A stretch of 64,000 nt of DNA, from positions 1,860,001-1,924,000 of the forward strand of contig NZ_CP066126.1 of NCBI RefSeq assembly GCF_020544465.1. Reading direction: 5' to 3'. The stretch's first letter is position 1. The number at the start of each line of letters is the position of its first letter. The DNA comes from Chromobacterium rhizoryzae (GTDB taxonomy: Bacteria; Pseudomonadota; Gammaproteobacteria; Burkholderiales; Chromobacteriaceae). The position numbers and the translations under genes are program-made. Shown here one piece after another: positions 61,278 to 64,000 of the stretch. The notes beneath the pieces were generated by a model, which was not told the origin of the DNA, made no database searches, and saw only the letters and a program-made list of their open reading frames with translations.

Positions 61278-64000
61278 ATGAAGCAGGAAAACATCGCCGC
61301 CATGACCGAGCAGGACATCTCCCGCGAGGTGCTGTTGGAAAAATACGCCAAGAACGGCGAACACAGCGTGAGCGAAGTGCGCCTGCGCGTGGCCAAGGCG
61401 CTGGCGGCGCTGGAAAGCGAGCCGGCTCGTTTCGAGCCGTTGTTCTATCAGGCGCTGGAAAACGGCTTCATTCCCGGCGGCCGCATCAATTCCGCCGCCG
61501 GCACCGATCTGCGCGCCACCTTGATCAATTGCTTCGTGCAGCCGGTGGGCGATTCGGTGTCCGAAACCGAAAACGGCAAGGTGGGCATTTACGAGGCCTT
61601 GCTGCAGGCGGCGGAAACCATGCGCCGCGGCGGCGGCGTCGGCTACAACTTCTCGCGCATCCGTCCCAAGGGCGCGCGGGTCAAGGGCACCAATAGCCGC
61701 GCGTCCGGCCCGGTGTCCTATATGCGGGTGTTCGACCGCAGCTGCGAAACGGTGGAGTCCGCCGGCGCGCGCCGCGGCGCGCAGATGGGGGTGCTGGACA
61801 TTTCCCACCCGGACGTGGAGGACTTCATCCACGCCAAGGACCAGGGCGATCTGCGCAATTTCAATATCTCGGTGGGCGTCTCCGACGACTTCATGCGCGC
61901 GGTGGAGGCGGACGCCGCCTGGGAGCTGACCCACGCGGTGGAGCCGTCGTCCAACGCTTTCCCCGACAGTTATCAGCGCGCGGACGGCCTGTGGGTCTAC
62001 CGCGCGGTGTCGGCGCGCGAGCTGTGGCGGCAGATCATGGCCTCCACCTACGACCACGCGGAGCCGGGCGTGCTGTTCATGACCCGCATCAATCAGGACA
62101 ACAATCTGTCCTATTGCGAGGTGATCGAGTCCACCAACCCCTGCGGCGAGCAGCCGCTGCCGGATTACGGCTGCTGCGATCTGGGCTCCATCAATCTGTG
62201 CCGCCACGTGCGTCAGCCCTTTGGCGACAAGCCCAGCTTCGACTTCAAGAGCTTCGAGAAAGTGGTGCGCATGTCGGTGCGCATGCTGGACAATGTGCTG
62301 GACCTGACGGTGTGGCCGTTGGAAGAGCAGCAGCGCGAGGCGCAGGCCAAGCGCCGCGTCGGTCTCGGCTTCACCGGCCTGGGCGACGCGTTGATCATGC
62401 TGAAAATACGCTATGACAGCGAGGAGGGCCGCCGCTTCGCCAGCCGCATTTCCGAGGCGATGCGCGACGCCGCCTACGACGCCTCGGTGGATCTCGCCAT
62501 CGAGAAGGGCGGCTTCCCGCTGTTCGACGCCGACGCCTACCTGGCCGCGCCGCATTGCGCCAGCCGGCTGCCGGAGGCGATCAAGGCGCGCATCCGCAAG
62601 CACGGCATCCGCAACTCGCACCTGTTGTCCATCGCGCCCACCGGCACCATTTCGCTGGCCTTCGCCGACAACGCCTCCAACGGCATCGAGCCGCCGTTCT
62701 CCTGGTTCTACACCCGCAAGAAGCGCATGGCCGACGGCAGCCAGCAGGAATACCTGGTGGAAGACCACGCCTACCGCGTTTACCGGATGCAGGGCGGCGA
62801 CACCAACGCCTTGCCGGACTACTTCGTCTCCGCGCTGGAAATGAGCGCGCTGGACCATATGCGCATGGTGGCGGCGGTGGCGCCCTATATCGACACCGCC
62901 ATTTCCAAGACGGTGAACGTGCCCGGCGATTACCCCTTCGACGATTTCGAAAGCCTCTACCTGGAAGCCTGGCGCGCCGGCCTGAAGGGCATCACCACCT
63001 ACCGGCCCAATAATGTGCTGGGTTCGGTGCTGTCGGTGGAGCCGGCCAAGCCCAGCGCCGCCACGCCGCAGGACCTGTCCGGCAGCGGCGACGGCGACCC
63101 GGACCGCCGCGTGGTGCTCAACACCGCGCCGACGCCGGCGCTATCCAGCCTGAAATGGCCGAACCGGCCCAAGCTGAAGGAAGGCAACCCGTCGTGGACC
63201 TTCATGGTGGAAGGCGACGCCGGCGATTTCGCCGTGGTGGTGGGCCATGTGGAGAACGGCCGGGTGTCGCCGTTCGAATGCTGGGTCAACGCCACGGAAG
63301 AACAGCGCGGCCTGGGCGCGGTGGCCAAGACTCTGTCCATGGACATGCGCTGCCGCGATCACGGTTGGCTGGCGGCCAAGCTGGACGCGCTGTCGCACAC
63401 CAACGGCGACAAGCGCTATGTGTTCGATCTGGGCGAGCGCACCGTCTACGCCACCTCAGCCTCGGCGGCCTTGGGCCAGGTGGTGCGCCACCGCGTCGAG
63501 CAACTGGGCGCGCTGCCGGCGGACCAGAACGAGCCGACGCCGGTGATGGACGCGCTGTTTGCGCGCAAGGAGCCCAAATCGGGCACCGACGGCACCATGA
63601 GCTGGTCGGTGGACGTCAGCAACCCGCAAACCGGCGACGACTTCGTGCTCTTCATCAAGGAACTGGTGCTGCCCAACGGCCAGCGCCGGCCGTATTCGAT
63701 GTGGCTGGCCGGCGCCTACCCGCGCGAGCTGGACGGCCTGTGCAAAATGCTGAGCCTGGACATGCGGGTGATAGATCCGGCCTGGATCGGCCTCAAGCTG
63801 CGCAAGCTGCTGAGCTACGCCGAGCCGCAGGGCGATTTCTTCGCCCGCATCCCCGGCGTGGAAAAATCGCAGAGCTGGCCGTCCACCGTCGCCTATCTGG
63901 CGCAGCTGATCATCCACCGCTACGCGATGCTGGGCGTGCTGACCGAGGAAGGCGTGCCGCTGGAGGAAATGGGGGTGATGGTGCCGGAGCAGAGCGATCT
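61278..64000 (+). CDS. nrdJ: adenosylcobalamin-dependent (class II) ribonucleotide reductase, partial
   Basis: The frame is open from 61278 to the window end (907 codons seen). The protein starts without an ATP cone. Class II landmarks are MRRGGGVGYNFSRIRPKGA, ESTNPCGEQPLPDYGCCDLGSINL, LLSIAPTGTISL and GLKGITTYRPNNVLG. The later part (from about residue 600) is the TSCPD-type C-terminal region found in many NrdJ proteins. It makes deoxynucleotides independently of oxygen with coenzyme B12. The FNR-like and NrdR-like sites upstream predict higher expression without oxygen and repression when dATP is high. No cobalamin riboswitch was seen in the leader. Confidence 0.95.
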   Translation, partial: MKQENIAAMTEQDISREVLLEKYAKNGEHSVSEVRLRVAKALAALESEPARFEPLFYQALENGFIPGGRINSAAGTDLRATLINCFVQPVGDSVSETENGKVGIYEALLQAAETMRRGGGVGYNFSRIRPKGARVKGTNSRASGPVSYMRVFDRSCETVESAGARRGAQMGVLDISHPDVEDFIHAKDQGDLRNFNISVGVSDDFMRAVEADAAWELTHAVEPSSNAFPDSYQRADGLWVYRAVSARELWRQIMASTYDHAEPGVLFMTRINQDNNLSYCEVIESTNPCGEQPLPDYGCCDLGSINLCRHVRQPFGDKPSFDFKSFEKVVRMSVRMLDNVLDLTVWPLEEQQREAQAKRRVGLGFTGLGDALIMLKIRYDSEEGRRFASRISEAMRDAAYDASVDLAIEKGGFPLFDADAYLAAPHCASRLPEAIKARIRKHGIRNSHLLSIAPTGTISLAFADNASNGIEPPFSWFYTRKKRMADGSQQEYLVEDHAYRVYRMQGGDTNALPDYFVSALEMSALDHMRMVAAVAPYIDTAISKTVNVPGDYPFDDFESLYLEAWRAGLKGITTYRPNNVLGSVLSVEPAKPSAATPQDLSGSGDGDPDRRVVLNTAPTPALSSLKWPNRPKLKEGNPSWTFMVEGDAGDFAVVVGHVENGRVSPFECWVNATEEQRGLGAVAKTLSMDMRCRDHGWLAAKLDALSHTNGDKRYVFDLGERTVYATSASAALGQVVRHRVEQLGALPADQNEPTPVMDALFARKEPKSGTDGTMSWSVDVSNPQTGDDFVLFIKELVLPNGQRRPYSMWLAGAYPRELDGLCKMLSLDMRVIDPAWIGLKLRKLLSYAEPQGDFFARIPGVEKSQSWPSTVAYLAQLIIHRYAMLGVLTEEGVPLEEMGVMVPEQSD

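Noticed and set aside
1..64000. CRISPR arrays, tRNA or rRNA genes and complete insertion sequences
   Set aside because: No regularly spaced direct repeats, cloverleaf sequences, rRNA segments or transposase genes were recognised anywhere in the window.

Overview
The window is about 64 kb of GC-rich chromosome from a Gram-negative betaproteobacterium. The best fit is Chromobacterium or a close relative in the Neisseriales. The reasons are the codon and GC style, the gene set (TonB/Exb system, neutral sphingomyelinase-type exported enzyme, class II ribonucleotide reductase, pyruvate formate-lyase pathway), and dispersed palindromic repeats that resemble neisserial Correia elements in layout. 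The assignment comes from reading the sequence, not from a database search. No rRNA, tRNA, CRISPR array or complete insertion sequence was seen.

Layout. 0.1-3.7 kb: an SDR-family protein without the usual catalytic residues, a lipoprotein, radA, and an ECF sigma factor with a very small zinc-finger partner. 3.7-10 kb: iron-related genes, with a DUF2325 gene behind a near-perfect Fur box, a TonB-dependent receptor, and tonB-exbB-exbD-exbD interrupted by a Correia-like element. 10-21 kb: an RND efflux pair, a small lipoprotein, and a four-gene oligopeptide-type ABC importer. 21-24 kb: an operon of a COG4315-type secreted protein, a beta-propeller, an ECF sigma factor and its anti-sigma factor. 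24-32 kb: sdaC-sdaA (serine uptake and deamination), a long intergenic region filled with decayed repeats, then focA and pflB. 32-38 kb: a low-GC foreign islet with three proteins carrying nuclease-like motifs and one unknown protein, between a VOC-family gene and a phage-satellite-like gene, with a second truncated VOC copy inside it. 39-44 kb: an M24 peptidase-fold protein and a predicted trans-3-hydroxy-L-proline operon with a divergent GntR regulator. 44-50 kb: a beta-propeller gene, then pflA, ackA and pta. 50-57 kb: a possible type III effector, a DUF3995 membrane protein, a sphingomyelinase-type exoenzyme, a methyltransferase, a transglutaminase-like protein and a glutamine-synthetase-family gene. 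57-64 kb: a DUF748 protein and nrdJ, which is cut by the window end.

The strongest system-level reading is an anaerobic regulon. Five FNR-type boxes lie upstream of sdaC, focA, pflB, pflA and nrdJ, and four of them sit about 41-42 bases from the expected transcription start, next to a -10 hexamer. Together these genes predict serine import, deamination to pyruvate, cleavage to acetyl-CoA and formate, formate export, and ATP from Pta-AckA, with oxygen-independent deoxynucleotide synthesis alongside.

The best candidate for something undescribed is the low-GC islet at about 32.4-38.0 kb. It appears to be two cargo alleles of one integration hotspot joined together. A second recurring theme is a family of about 150-bp palindromic elements with 20-bp terminal inverted repeats. 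At least seven recognisable copies are present, and two of them supply the stop codon of the neighbouring gene.
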